Shown here: in pieces, positions 27,105 through 35,704 of the stretch
Position numbering within the stretch: position 1 is the stretch's first letter
Layout of the letters: each line of letters starts with the position of its first letter
From: Acidobacteriota bacterium
GTDB lineage: Bacteria > Acidobacteriota > Holophagae > Acanthopleuribacterales > Acanthopleuribacteraceae
Direction: 5' to 3'
Assembly: GCA_020439745.1 (NCBI GenBank)
Contig: JAGQSC010000003.1
Location: 124,001 to 188,000 of the forward strand
DNA: 64,000 nt
The notes under the pieces: model-generated
What the model saw: the letters and a program-made list of their open reading frames with translations, nothing else
The model's database searches: none
Told to the model about the DNA's origin: nothing
Position numbers and translations under genes: made by a program

Positions 27105-28100
27105 ATGGTAGACGCAATCTTATGGCGTGGCACTCACTTGGATCTACTGGACCAAAGAATCCTACCTTTTGAAGAGCAGTTCATCCACTGCCACACCGCA
27201 CAAGACACGGCGACGGCTATTAGAGACATGGTGGTACGAGGTGCACCGGCTATCGGTGTGACGGCTGCCTATGGCATGGTCTTGGCCCTAAAACAGAACC
27301 ACGGCGAGGCGTCCTTTCGGCACGCATGTGAGGTGCTAGCTGCCTCCAGACCTACGGCCGTCAACCTATTTGACGCCATCGAGCTCATGCAGCGAGAAGT
27401 GACCCCTTTACTCGGCACAGACCAAGCCATCGATCATGCGGAACAGGTTGCCCTCAAATACCACCGAGATGACCTGGAAAAAAACAAGGCTATCGGTAGA
27501 CACGGCGCGAGTTTCCTCAGCGGCCCACGACGCGTGCTCACCCATTGCAACACAGGATCCTTAGCCACAGCGGGCTGGGGCACCGCATTGGGAATCGTGC
27601 GGCAATTGCACGCAGAGCATCGGCTGGTGGAGGTCGTCGCCGATGAAACGCGGCCTTATCTCCAAGGTGCGCGGCTCACGGTATGGGAATGTGCAAAGGA
27701 TGGGATTCCTCACCGATTGGTGACCGATGGCATGGGTGGCTACTTGATGACGCATAAGATGGTCGATTGCGTCATTGTAGGTGCAGACCGCATAGCCGCC
27801 AACGGAGACGCAGCCAATAAAATCGGTACTTTCATGCTGGCTATGGCAGCCAAACACCACGGAATTCCATTCGTGGTGGCTGCTCCCACAACCACCATTG
27901 ACCGCAATACTCCAGACGGGTCAGGAATTCCAATTGAACAACGACCTGAAAAGGAAGTGACGCATGCGAGAAACGAGCAGCTAACGTGTGATCGCACTCT
28001 CGTGTATAACCCAGCGTTTGACGTAACGCCCGCATCACTGATCTCGGCCATTGTTACTGAAGACGGTGTCCACCAATACCCCTACCGGTTCGGCGGTTGA
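27105..28100 (+). CDS. mtnA: S-methyl-5-thioribose-1-phosphate isomerase MtnA
   Basis: A 331-residue methionine-salvage enzyme that isomerises methylthioribose-1-phosphate to methylthioribulose-1-phosphate. It has RDMVVRGAPAIGVTAAYG, the catalytic cysteine in LTHCNTGSLATAGWGTALG, and the catalytic aspartate in VIVGADRIAANGDAANKIGT. These separate it from eIF2B subunits, which lack the pair. GAGAGGTG before the ATG at 27105 supports the start; a GTG at 27096 is possible. It overlaps sfsA by four bases. Other salvage genes (mtnB, mtnC, mtnD) are not in the window. Confidence 0.96.
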   Translation: MVDAILWRGTHLDLLDQRILPFEEQFIHCHTAQDTATAIRDMVVRGAPAIGVTAAYGMVLALKQNHGEASFRHACEVLAASRPTAVNLFDAIELMQREVTPLLGTDQAIDHAEQVALKYHRDDLEKNKAIGRHGASFLSGPRRVLTHCNTGSLATAGWGTALGIVRQLHAEHRLVEVVADETRPYLQGARLTVWECAKDGIPHRLVTDGMGGYLMTHKMVDCVIVGADRIAANGDAANKIGTFMLAMAAKHHGIPFVVAAPTTTIDRNTPDGSGIPIEQRPEKEVTHARNEQLTCDRTLVYNPAFDVTPASLISAIVTEDGVHQYPYRFGG

Positions 28101-28816
28101 AGTGGCCCGGTCCCTTGGTAGAGGGCCGTTTTGTTCACCGCTACAAGCGGTTTTTTGCAGACTTTGAGTGTGACGATGGCTCTATCATAACCGCCCACTG
28201 TGCCAACACCGGAAGCATGGCCACCTGCCAGAAAGTGGGTGCTCGGTGCTGGTTGACCCACCATCCGGGTGGCACGCGTAAGTTGAAATACAGCTGGCAA
28301 GCCATTGAAATGGGCGATGGCTGGGTAGGCATTCACACGGGATCTGCCAATACCCTGGTCGCAGAGGCGATTCAAAGCGGACTCGTTCCCCAGTTGCCGA
28401 AACCGGACACCTTGGCACGCGAAGTGAAATTGAACGACAAAACCCGACTTGACCTGCGCCTGGACTACGGCGCACAAAAGGTCTTTGTTGAGGTCAAGAA
28501 CGTCACGTTGGACCTCGGACAGGGGTTGGCCGCTTTCCCAGATACTGTGACCCGTCGAGGATTGAAGCATCTACAGGAGCTGGCAGAACTCGTACAAAGC
28601 GGTCACCGAGCAGTGCTCTTTTTCTGCGTCCAACGATGTGGTGCCACGAAGGTAAGCCCAGCCTGGCAACACGACCCTGACTACGCCGAGACACTTGTTC
28701 GGGTAGCAGAGGCAGGCGTCGAAATCCTTGCCTGGCGCGCTGAGATCGACCGCCAAGGCGTGCGCCTGAAGCAACCCCTTCCCGTGGTTCTTGACCCTCC
28801 CTTTGGTTCGTGCTAA
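28097..28816 (+). CDS. sfsA: SfsA family nuclease-fold protein
   Basis: A 239-residue SfsA homologue. The start TTG (MKWPGPLVEGRFVHRYKRF) matches the usual N-terminus and overlaps the mtnA stop, so translation is coupled. Other conserved parts are HCANTGSM, a TRKLKYSWQAIE segment, IHTGSANTLVAEA, the PD-(D/E)xK-like VFVEVKNVTL and FPDTVTRRGLKHL. SfsA was described as a DNA-binding regulator of sugar fermentation in E. coli, but the fold is that of a nuclease and its biochemical role is unsettled. Confidence 0.95.
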   Translation: MKWPGPLVEGRFVHRYKRFFADFECDDGSIITAHCANTGSMATCQKVGARCWLTHHPGGTRKLKYSWQAIEMGDGWVGIHTGSANTLVAEAIQSGLVPQLPKPDTLAREVKLNDKTRLDLRLDYGAQKVFVEVKNVTLDLGQGLAAFPDTVTRRGLKHLQELAELVQSGHRAVLFFCVQRCGATKVSPAWQHDPDYAETLVRVAEAGVEILAWRAEIDRQGVRLKQPLPVVLDPPFGSC

Positions 28817-28831
28817 TTTCTCGCCTTACGT

Positions 28832-28918
28832 GCCGATGTGGTGAAATTGGTAGACGCACTGGATTCAAAATCCAGCGGGGGCGACCCCATCTCGGTTCGA
28901 GTCCGAGCATCGGCACCA
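28832..28918 (+). tRNA. tRNA-Leu (CAA)
   Basis: An 87-base class II tRNA. The acceptor stem GCCGATG pairs with CATCGGC, with discriminator A and an encoded CCA at 28916-28918. The anticodon loop TTCAAAA gives anticodon CAA for the UUG codon. The long variable arm (GCGGGGGCGACCCCATC region) and the TTCGAGT T-loop are those expected of leucine tRNA. Confidence 0.97.
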
Positions 28919-28926
28919 CGCCATCC

Positions 28927-28959
28927 ATCCGCAACCAAACCGAGGGGGGTTTGGCGGAT
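28927..28959 (+). terminator. Hairpin downstream of tRNA-Leu
   Basis: ATCCGC (28927-28932) pairs with GCGGAT (28954-28959), and CAAACC (28936-28941) pairs with GGTTTG (28948-28953). There is a three-base bulge and a six-base loop. No clear T-run follows, so it is a processing or termination hairpin of moderate confidence. Confidence 0.45.
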
Positions 28960-29042
28960 ACACAAACCTGCGCGACGACATTGTCGCCTTATCATGAGAT
29001 GGCGTAATTTTCGGTCCGTGATAACATGGCGCGAGGTCATCC

Positions 29043-31286
29043 GTGCTGCTTGTATTCATGTCTTGGACCCTTTTATGTCCGCTTCAGGAGTCGTCCTTCC
29101 AACAATCTATGGATGACCTAAAACGCATGGTGAATCGAGAGCCAGAATCAGCCATCCAATTGGGGAAGCAACTGCTGGAAACATGCAAACAGAACGGGGA
29201 CAGGCACAACCAAGCCCATGTTGAGTTCCGCATGGCAAGCGCCTTTTTGCGAGTGAGTGATTTCGATGCGGCGATGAATCACATCCAAAGTTGCAGATCC
29301 CTGCTCGCCGAAGAACCTCAAGTCACCTTAACCATAGGCTGCGCCACTTTGGAAGGGACCATTCATGCCACCCAGCACCGCTATCCTCAAGCCCTTGAAG
29401 CGTATCTGGTAGGCATTGAATTCGCCAAACGGAATCAACTTCCCGAGAACGAGGCCGACCTGCTCTCGAATATGGCCATCGTTTATCGCCGCATGGGTGA
29501 CTATGCCATGGCACTTTCCACCAATCTCGCCAGTCTCGAGATCCGGGAAACCATTGATGACCCCATGGGTCTGGCCAACACATTAAACAACATCAGCAGT
29601 GTGTATTACGACCTCGGCAACTTACAGGAAGCATATGTCTATCTTGAACGGTCACTGGACGTGAAACGGGGCATTGAAGACCCCCGTGCACTTTCGATTG
29701 CATTGAATAATCTCGGAACCGTAGCCCTGGAACTGGGACAGTTGGACCGCGCTCGCGATTTACTCACTGAGTCTTTGGCGCTCAAGCGTGTTCTGGGCAA
29801 CAAGGACGCCACCGCAACTACGTTGAATGCGTTGGCGCAAGTTCACATCAAATTGCATGAATTGGATCGAGCTCGTGAACTATTGGACGAAGCGGGCGTT
29901 TTGTCAGCGGAACTCAATGACCCGTCCATCAATACCGACCGAAACTCGGCCGAAAGCATGTGGTTTCGAGCCAATGGCCAGATGGATCAGGCTCTTTCTC
30001 ACGCGGTGGCAGCCGTTGATTTAGCACGACCCCTTGGAAACAAGAAACGTCTTTCAGACACGTTGATGGCTTTGTCCCATGTACTGTCAGAATCGGGTCA
30101 ACATGACAAAGCACTTGAAGTGTACCGTGAAGCCCATGACCAGTACGTCGATGCCTTCGACGAACAGACTCGTTTGCAAACGGCGGACCTTCAAAGTCGA
30201 ATCGAAGCCAATCAAAAGACGCGTCAGCTTAACGAGCTGAAACACGACCATCAGATTCAGGAATTGGAACTCAACCGCAAAGTATGGGTCCGCAATGCAT
30301 GGATCACCGGATTGGTGAGCCTATTGCTCTTTGTCTGGGCGATCTATTTGGTCCGGTCACGGCACAATCAACGTCAAGTCAATCAACAACTGGAACGACG
30401 GGTAGCCGAGCGAACGGCAGATCTGCAAGCCAAGACTCAGGCGTTGGCAAACATGCAACATCAACTGACAGAGGCAGCCCACCATGCCGGTATGGCTGAA
30501 CTTGCTATGGGCGTTTTGCATCACATTGGCAATGCACTGAACCAAGTGAATACCTCCGCAGGTGTCCTATTGGAACAGCTTCATGATGTTCGGTCCTTGG
30601 AGCTCCTGGACAACATAGCCGTAGCACTTAAAGAAAACCAACATAATCTCGACCAGTTCCTCAGCGAAAAACCGGCCTTTCCCTCGGCCCTGACGCGCAT
30701 GGCGGAACAGCTACGTGATCGCAACCATGGCCTTGTACAGGAAGTGGTCCAACTTCGGGAGGGGTTGGTGGAAGTGAATGCCATGGTTCACGACCAGGAA
30801 ATACACGCCAACGTGCAATGGGCCACGGAAACCCTACCCGTGAGCGTTTTGATCCACGACACCATGAACAGTCATCGCCACATGATGGCTGCCCACGATA
30901 TTGACTTGAGGATTCAGGGTGATTCGGAAGCTACCGTAGCCATTCAAAAGCTTCGAGTGCAACGCGCTCTTTTCGGTTTGCTGCAACACATCGTCGGATA
31001 CACGGGTCAAATCCAAGGTGAGCGCTGGCTGCAGGTGTCCTTTCGTCACAATTCAGACCAGTTACTTATCGACTTTCAACATCCATGTGACCAACTCAAC
31101 CAAGATCAAATCGATCAGTGGTTCCATCAAAATGCAAGCTCAGACAAGCAGCTTGGGCTCCACAACTGTGCCACGCTTTTGGTTGAGATGAACGGGGCCA
31201 TCGCTGCAAGCCTCGATAGCGGACGTGTTCATTATGCCGTTCAGGTCCCTATCAAAGTGACAACCAAGGAGCAAAAGTATGTGTAG
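29043..31286 (+). CDS. TPR membrane protein with degenerate histidine-kinase-like C-terminus
   Basis: A 747-residue protein. A probable signal peptide (MLLVFMSWTLLCPLQ) is followed by about nine TPR-type helical repeats up to residue 370. A coiled coil, a transmembrane helix (ITGLVSLLLFVWAIYLV, about 420-437) and a second coiled coil come next. The cytoplasmic part has GVLHHIGNALNQVN, the H-box-like motif of TPR sensor kinases. The ATPase part is eroded: no Asn is found where the N-box should be (ALFGLLQHIVG) and no D-x-G-x-G. It may therefore be a pseudokinase sensor. The start is a GTG at 29043. Its end overlaps the VOC gene by eight bases. Confidence 0.8.
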   Translation: MLLVFMSWTLLCPLQESSFQQSMDDLKRMVNREPESAIQLGKQLLETCKQNGDRHNQAHVEFRMASAFLRVSDFDAAMNHIQSCRSLLAEEPQVTLTIGCATLEGTIHATQHRYPQALEAYLVGIEFAKRNQLPENEADLLSNMAIVYRRMGDYAMALSTNLASLEIRETIDDPMGLANTLNNISSVYYDLGNLQEAYVYLERSLDVKRGIEDPRALSIALNNLGTVALELGQLDRARDLLTESLALKRVLGNKDATATTLNALAQVHIKLHELDRARELLDEAGVLSAELNDPSINTDRNSAESMWFRANGQMDQALSHAVAAVDLARPLGNKKRLSDTLMALSHVLSESGQHDKALEVYREAHDQYVDAFDEQTRLQTADLQSRIEANQKTRQLNELKHDHQIQELELNRKVWVRNAWITGLVSLLLFVWAIYLVRSRHNQRQVNQQLERRVAERTADLQAKTQALANMQHQLTEAAHHAGMAELAMGVLHHIGNALNQVNTSAGVLLEQLHDVRSLELLDNIAVALKENQHNLDQFLSEKPAFPSALTRMAEQLRDRNHGLVQEVVQLREGLVEVNAMVHDQEIHANVQWATETLPVSVLIHDTMNSHRHMMAAHDIDLRIQGDSEATVAIQKLRVQRALFGLLQHIVGYTGQIQGERWLQVSFRHNSDQLLIDFQHPCDQLNQDQIDQWFHQNASSDKQLGLHNCATLLVEMNGAIAASLDSGRVHYAVQVPIKVTTKEQKYV

Positions 31287-31743
31287 TGGTTTGTTGATCA
31301 TGGTCCTGGCAACATTGCCATTGACACAAACCGGAGATCCCAGTGATGGGATGGCAACCGGTGTGACAAAACCTTACTATTTTGCCGTCTTGACGTCCGA
31401 TTATGACCTCGCTGTTGACTGGTACCTAACCACATTCGGCCTGGAAAAGATCGACCAAATGCAAGCGGATGACAAGAGTTGGCGAATCGCCAATCTTCGC
31501 AACGCAGACCTGTGGATCGAAATCATTTGGCTCCAGTCGGCAGCACCAGCCCAACGCGATCACGGCCTGTTCAAGGTGGGCTTCTTTGTGCCAGACCTGG
31601 CATCCATCGCAAGTCGGTTGGGAAACACCATGGACGAACCACCCCGAATCATTGAGGATCCGGCACACAAGGTGCGGTTTATCCAACTCAAAGACCCAGA
31701 TGGGAATATCATCCAGATCTTTGAGTCAGAACAAGAGCCGTAA
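31279..31743 (+). CDS. VOC (glyoxalase/dioxygenase-fold) protein with probable signal peptide
   Basis: A 154-residue protein with a single vicinal-oxygen-chelate domain. It has the pattern YFAVLTSDYDLAVDWYLTTF at the start and VRFIQLKDPDGNIIQIFE at the end, both common to VOC proteins. The first 20 residues are hydrophobic (LLIMVLATLPLTQT), suggesting export, which is unusual for the fold. The expected metal-binding residues are not all evident, so the activity is unknown. Its ATG overlaps the end of the TPR gene and follows AAGGAG, so the two are likely co-expressed. Confidence 0.8.
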   Translation: MCSGLLIMVLATLPLTQTGDPSDGMATGVTKPYYFAVLTSDYDLAVDWYLTTFGLEKIDQMQADDKSWRIANLRNADLWIEIIWLQSAAPAQRDHGLFKVGFFVPDLASIASRLGNTMDEPPRIIEDPAHKVRFIQLKDPDGNIIQIFESEQEP

Positions 31744-31935
31744 CGGCCCGTTTCAGATTAACTGTGGTCTCACGTTCACTGAATCGTGGTGACGGCACGC
31801 AAACTAGCTGTTTACGATCGGCACGTCGTCCAGCCACACGAGCACATATCGGCCCATGAGCGCACGTCAGTTGCCAGGCATGGAGAGATGCAAATGCGCG
31901 CCATGAGAGGTAATCAATAAGGCACCGCCATTATC

Positions 31936-31964
31936 TTGTGACGAGCTGAAGACAGATTTATGAT
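31936..31964 (+). promoter_or_regulatory. sigma70-type promoter placing the GNAT gene on a leaderless mRNA
   Basis: TTGTGA (31936-31941, four of six) and TATGAT (31959-31964, five of six) are 17 bases apart. The predicted transcription start falls at about 31971, the first base of the GNAT start codon, and no ribosome-binding site lies before it. Confidence 0.45.
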
Positions 31965-31970
31965 GGGCAT

Positions 31971-32402
31971 ATGCAGATCATCAGAGCAGCCAATGCGAGT
32001 GATATCTCACAAATCCAGAGCCTGTTGGCTGAAAATCGGTTGCCCATTCAATTAACATCGCTTGATGGGTTTTGTGTGGCTACAGATGAGGTGGGACTGA
32101 TCGGTGTTGCCGGCGTAGATGTGTGCGGGAACTATGCACTGCTTCGATCTGTGGTTGCTGTTCCCCGAGTGCGCGGCACTGGGCTTGGCAAACAATTGGT
32201 AGACAATCGGGAAGATTGGGCCCGCGAACAGGGGCTCGCCTCACTTTACTTGCTCACCACGACCGCAGAAACCTTCTTTTCCCGACTAGGCTATGCAGTC
32301 TTTCCACGCGAAAAGGCACCCAAACCCATTCGAGATACCGAGGAATTCCGCGACTTATGTCCTGCCAGCGCGACATTTATGGCTAAATCCCTCAAGCCTT
32401 GA
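31971..32402 (+). CDS. ArsN2-like GNAT N-acetyltransferase
   Basis: A 143-residue acetyltransferase. The acetyl-CoA loop is VPRVRGTGLGKQLV. The core LLRSVVAVPRVRGTGLG, LYLLTTTAETFFSRLGY and the closing FRDLCPASATFMAKSL match ArsN2, the GNAT sometimes found beside arsenic-resistance genes. Here no arsenic gene is nearby, so the name is by similarity only, and its substrate could differ. A promoter just upstream would start the transcript at the ATG. It is separated by about 230 bases with no gene from the VOC gene, and by 171 bases from the next. Confidence 0.85.
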   Translation: MQIIRAANASDISQIQSLLAENRLPIQLTSLDGFCVATDEVGLIGVAGVDVCGNYALLRSVVAVPRVRGTGLGKQLVDNREDWAREQGLASLYLLTTTAETFFSRLGYAVFPREKAPKPIRDTEEFRDLCPASATFMAKSLKP

Positions 32403-32573
32403 TGTTTCAGCCCGAAGAATTGATACGTCAGTCCAAAGTCAAAACCCACTATTGGCGGTCGGCGCATAAAGGACTTAATTTATAGGTAACCATTGCCTTT
32501 TCCTCGATTCGTGATTCAGCTCACGACAATTTGACGCCATCGAAGGCAGGTTAATAAGAGTCGAGGAGGTACC

Positions 32574-35500
32574 TTGAAAACGAATGTGGTGATTGTTTTT
32601 TGCTGTCTTTATGCGTCCAGTCAAAATCATGACTTGATTTTCCCTCCTACCCCGCCCACTAGTTTTGAATTGACGTTGGATGAACGAGCGGGCATCGCCC
32701 GAGTGAATGAAGTGGTGCAGGGGGGCGTGCCACTTCCACGGACGCTGAACTTGACGGACACCAGCAATCTCGCAATCACCACTTTAGGAGGTACACCCGT
32801 TGCTGCAGCCTTTGAGATTCTTGGGAGGTGGGACCGTCCCTTGTCCGATACATCAGCACCCATCCAATGGTTGCTGATCTCATTCATCGCTGATTGTCCT
32901 GCGATGTCATCGACTACCTACCTCCTGATCACCAATGGAACCGTCGTCAATCCAGCTCCCAGTACACCTATCTCACTTTCGACGGTCTTGACGGGTCCAG
33001 ACATCACCCAAGTCATTGTGGATACCGGGCCGTCCATATTCAGAATCGGCAATACCGCAGGCCTGTTCGACAGCGTGGAAGCAAATGCAACGTCGCTGCT
33101 CACGTCTAGCGACTTGACTGCAACCGTTCTCGACGAGGACATGCTCGGCAGCCAAATCTACGGTCATGGTACCGTCGATGAAATACTCATTGAACGAACC
33201 AACGACCTCACCGCAACCGTCGTCGTTCGCGGACGCTATACCATGCCCCCACGGGGCGACAGTCCTTCCGGCCAACTTCTATGCGAACGACAATACACGT
33301 TTCTCAGTGGCTCTCCCACCACACTCGTGAGACAGGTTATTTCATGGGCCGGTTCCTACTGCGATTTGCAAAATGAGTGGCCGTACATCGAGTGTGATTT
33401 CAATGGCACCAGCTACGACACCATCAATGGTATTCGGTTGGACCTCGTTAGAAATCAATTGGCACCTTCTTTCACGGTGACCAACGCCATCTGCCGCGCA
33501 AATTCAGGAACAGCCACACGCACCGAACCAGTTGGCGGTACATTTGCCGTGCAGCAACTCCGTCGGCCGGACCGATTCACAAACCGAGCCTACACGTTCG
33601 ACTCACCCCTCGGCGGCACTGAGAACGGCGAAGCTGCCGATCGAGCCTACATGGCAGCCTTCGGTCCGGATTTCGCCATGGCCGTCGCTTTCAATCAGAT
33701 GCACTTTTTCGAGCCCCAACGCCTTGCCTTCCAGCCTAGTGGTACCTTGGATGTAGACTTGGTGTCCGAACCTATTTGGATCTCAGGTCGTCAGGGCTTT
33801 TACACAGAATTCGCGTTTAGTGCGTTTGCTACGTCCTCCTTTCCAGCCAGTCAAACCACGATCGAGCAACTCACATGGTCTCGCCTCAACCAGCCTTTGC
33901 GGCCCTGGCCGAGCGCGAGGTGGTTTGCATCGTCCAATGCTGTTGAGCCCTTCCCCTGGTTGACCCTCAATGGGCCACTCGCGCAATACGACGTCATTAT
34001 GGATCGGGTGATGACCAACTCCCGCAACAACATTGCCTACAAGGGCCTGTTTGGCATGATGACTTACGGCTCCTACCCGAGGTATTGGGCCGATTCCGTG
34101 CGCACCGACGAATTAGATTGTGCGGACCCTACCCCAGGCGAGGATTGGGACAATGCATTCTGGTGTGGCGCATGGACGGATTATCACAACACGATCGCAG
34201 CAGTTCCCATGTGGGTCATGCGTTCCGGTGACACGGAATGGCTCGACGAACTGGCCTTTCCTGGGGCGAAACGCATGCTCTACACACAAGTCATGCAATG
34301 CGATGACGGCGACGGCTGGTTCTATTGTGGGCAGGCACCCGCCGGTTATGGCGGTTATCGATCAGATTTCAACAGTTCCCACGCTTATTGGGACAACTTG
34401 ATACTCTACTACTGGTTGACAGGCGATCAGTCGGTCATCCGTACCATTCAAGGGGGCGCAAGCAATATGCAGGCGTTCTTGTGCGCCAGCCGCCCAGGCA
34501 GTGCTTGCGGTCCGGAAGATACCATCCAAGACTATTGGGCCCAACTCACGGGACGTTCAACCTCTCAGTGGTACCGCGCATTTCGCTTTCTCGGCCTCGC
34601 TTCAGATGATCCAACCTTTCTCGAAGACTGGCATGCCAACCTTGCACGTGCGTTAACGCAACATTACGTCGAGCAGCAGTGGTGGGACGACGGCTTCAAT
34701 TACGGTTTTTGGTTGGTCGGTGACCAAGGTGCTGCCCCTTACTTCTGCCCGCCTTGGCGAGACCCTAGCAACCCAGGCGACAACCCCAATCGGCGCTATT
34801 GGACCGATCAGCTGTGGATGTCATGTCTTTATGACTTGCAGAATGTGTACACCTTGAAGCAGGACACGCTGAATGCAGCTGTAGGTGTACCCCTGATCAA
34901 TCCGAGTCAGGTGATTGCAGCGACTGCACGCATGCAGACGCGATTTGCTGCCACCTTGGCGGGGGCCGCGGGAGATCCCACTGGGGATTGGCCCAACACT
35001 TTGTGGCTCTTGTTTGATGAAACAAATCGGATTGGAGGCTTGGCCATGGAGCCCTGCTCCACCGGTCACATACCGGACAACGCCAGTTGCATCAACCGGT
35101 TCCCTCCTACCGCTACCAGCCTACCTCCCCTGGACACCACCGCCCCCTGCGTTGAGTTCTTAAATGGCGGGGGCGACCCACTGCTCTATGACACGGGAAA
35201 AGCCTCACTGACAGGTAACTTGGTTCGTGGTGGTCTTATTGCCGAAGACACCAATGTCATCGACATGGGCCGAACTATGACCGAGTACGCCCTGGACATC
35301 ATATGGAATCAAGTAGATGGCCAAGGCGGCGGTTCGCAGACAATTGGCTCACCTTATGGCATGTGCCTGGGTAAGTTGATGGGCGAGTATCTGGCACGGT
35401 TACATTCCGCAGTTGCATTGTTAGCCGCATATGACGCCGGGACCACCAACTGTGCTTACCCTTCTGTAGCCGGTTCCAATGCTGTCGATTGTGTCGACTT

Positions 35501-35630
35501 GTATGCCATGAGGCCATGGTGGCGGGACGCGATCAGCGCACATCCAATGGCTCAGGATCTCAATGGGAATGGCTTGCTGGATATGATTGAGTTAGTCGCG
35601 GTCAGCAACTGTGCACTGAACTGTCCGTGA
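32574..35630 (+). CDS. Secreted PcRGLX/YetA-like (exo-rhamnogalacturonan-lyase-type) protein
   Basis: A 1018-residue exported protein. It starts at a TTG after GGAGGTACC, and the N-terminus MKTNVVIVFCCLYASS is a likely signal peptide. The early RVNEVVQGGVPLPRTLNL strand resembles the PcRGLX/YetA family, whose GVPxP element opens the beta-sandwich domain. Trp/Tyr-rich alpha/alpha-toroid-like repeats follow in the middle, for example GMMTYGSYPRYW and NSSHAYWDNLILYYWLTGD. The C-terminus ends in DLNGNGLLDMIEL, a single dockerin- or EF-hand-like calcium loop. It may degrade or bind a plant-type polysaccharide such as rhamnogalacturonan; family placement is by partial motif match only. Confidence 0.5.
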   Translation: MKTNVVIVFCCLYASSQNHDLIFPPTPPTSFELTLDERAGIARVNEVVQGGVPLPRTLNLTDTSNLAITTLGGTPVAAAFEILGRWDRPLSDTSAPIQWLLISFIADCPAMSSTTYLLITNGTVVNPAPSTPISLSTVLTGPDITQVIVDTGPSIFRIGNTAGLFDSVEANATSLLTSSDLTATVLDEDMLGSQIYGHGTVDEILIERTNDLTATVVVRGRYTMPPRGDSPSGQLLCERQYTFLSGSPTTLVRQVISWAGSYCDLQNEWPYIECDFNGTSYDTINGIRLDLVRNQLAPSFTVTNAICRANSGTATRTEPVGGTFAVQQLRRPDRFTNRAYTFDSPLGGTENGEAADRAYMAAFGPDFAMAVAFNQMHFFEPQRLAFQPSGTLDVDLVSEPIWISGRQGFYTEFAFSAFATSSFPASQTTIEQLTWSRLNQPLRPWPSARWFASSNAVEPFPWLTLNGPLAQYDVIMDRVMTNSRNNIAYKGLFGMMTYGSYPRYWADSVRTDELDCADPTPGEDWDNAFWCGAWTDYHNTIAAVPMWVMRSGDTEWLDELAFPGAKRMLYTQVMQCDDGDGWFYCGQAPAGYGGYRSDFNSSHAYWDNLILYYWLTGDQSVIRTIQGGASNMQAFLCASRPGSACGPEDTIQDYWAQLTGRSTSQWYRAFRFLGLASDDPTFLEDWHANLARALTQHYVEQQWWDDGFNYGFWLVGDQGAAPYFCPPWRDPSNPGDNPNRRYWTDQLWMSCLYDLQNVYTLKQDTLNAAVGVPLINPSQVIAATARMQTRFAATLAGAAGDPTGDWPNTLWLLFDETNRIGGLAMEPCSTGHIPDNASCINRFPPTATSLPPLDTTAPCVEFLNGGGDPLLYDTGKASLTGNLVRGGLIAEDTNVIDMGRTMTEYALDIIWNQVDGQGGGSQTIGSPYGMCLGKLMGEYLARLHSAVALLAAYDAGTTNCAYPSVAGSNAVDCVDLYAMRPWWRDAISAHPMAQDLNGNGLLDMIELVAVSNCALNCP

Positions 35631-35640
35631 GTTGCTTTTC

Positions 35641-35669
35641 TTGACATCTCCCGGTGGTGCCAACAGAAT
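35641..35669 (+). promoter_or_regulatory. sigma70-type promoter for the radical SAM gene
   Basis: A perfect TTGACA (35641-35646) is followed after 17 bases by CAGAAT (35664-35669, four of six). The gene start is at 35705, with GGAG just before the ATG. Confidence 0.45.
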
Positions 35670-35704
35670 GGTGCTAATTAACCTACCAAAACACGGAGCA
35701 GCCC

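Noticed and set aside
27105-28100. Translation initiation factor eIF2B-like subunit
   Set aside because: The catalytic Cys and Asp motifs of MtnA are both present.
31744-31970. A small gene or riboswitch in the gap before the GNAT gene
   Set aside because: No frame with a ribosome-binding site and no stable conserved hairpin set was found; only the promoter at its end is supported.
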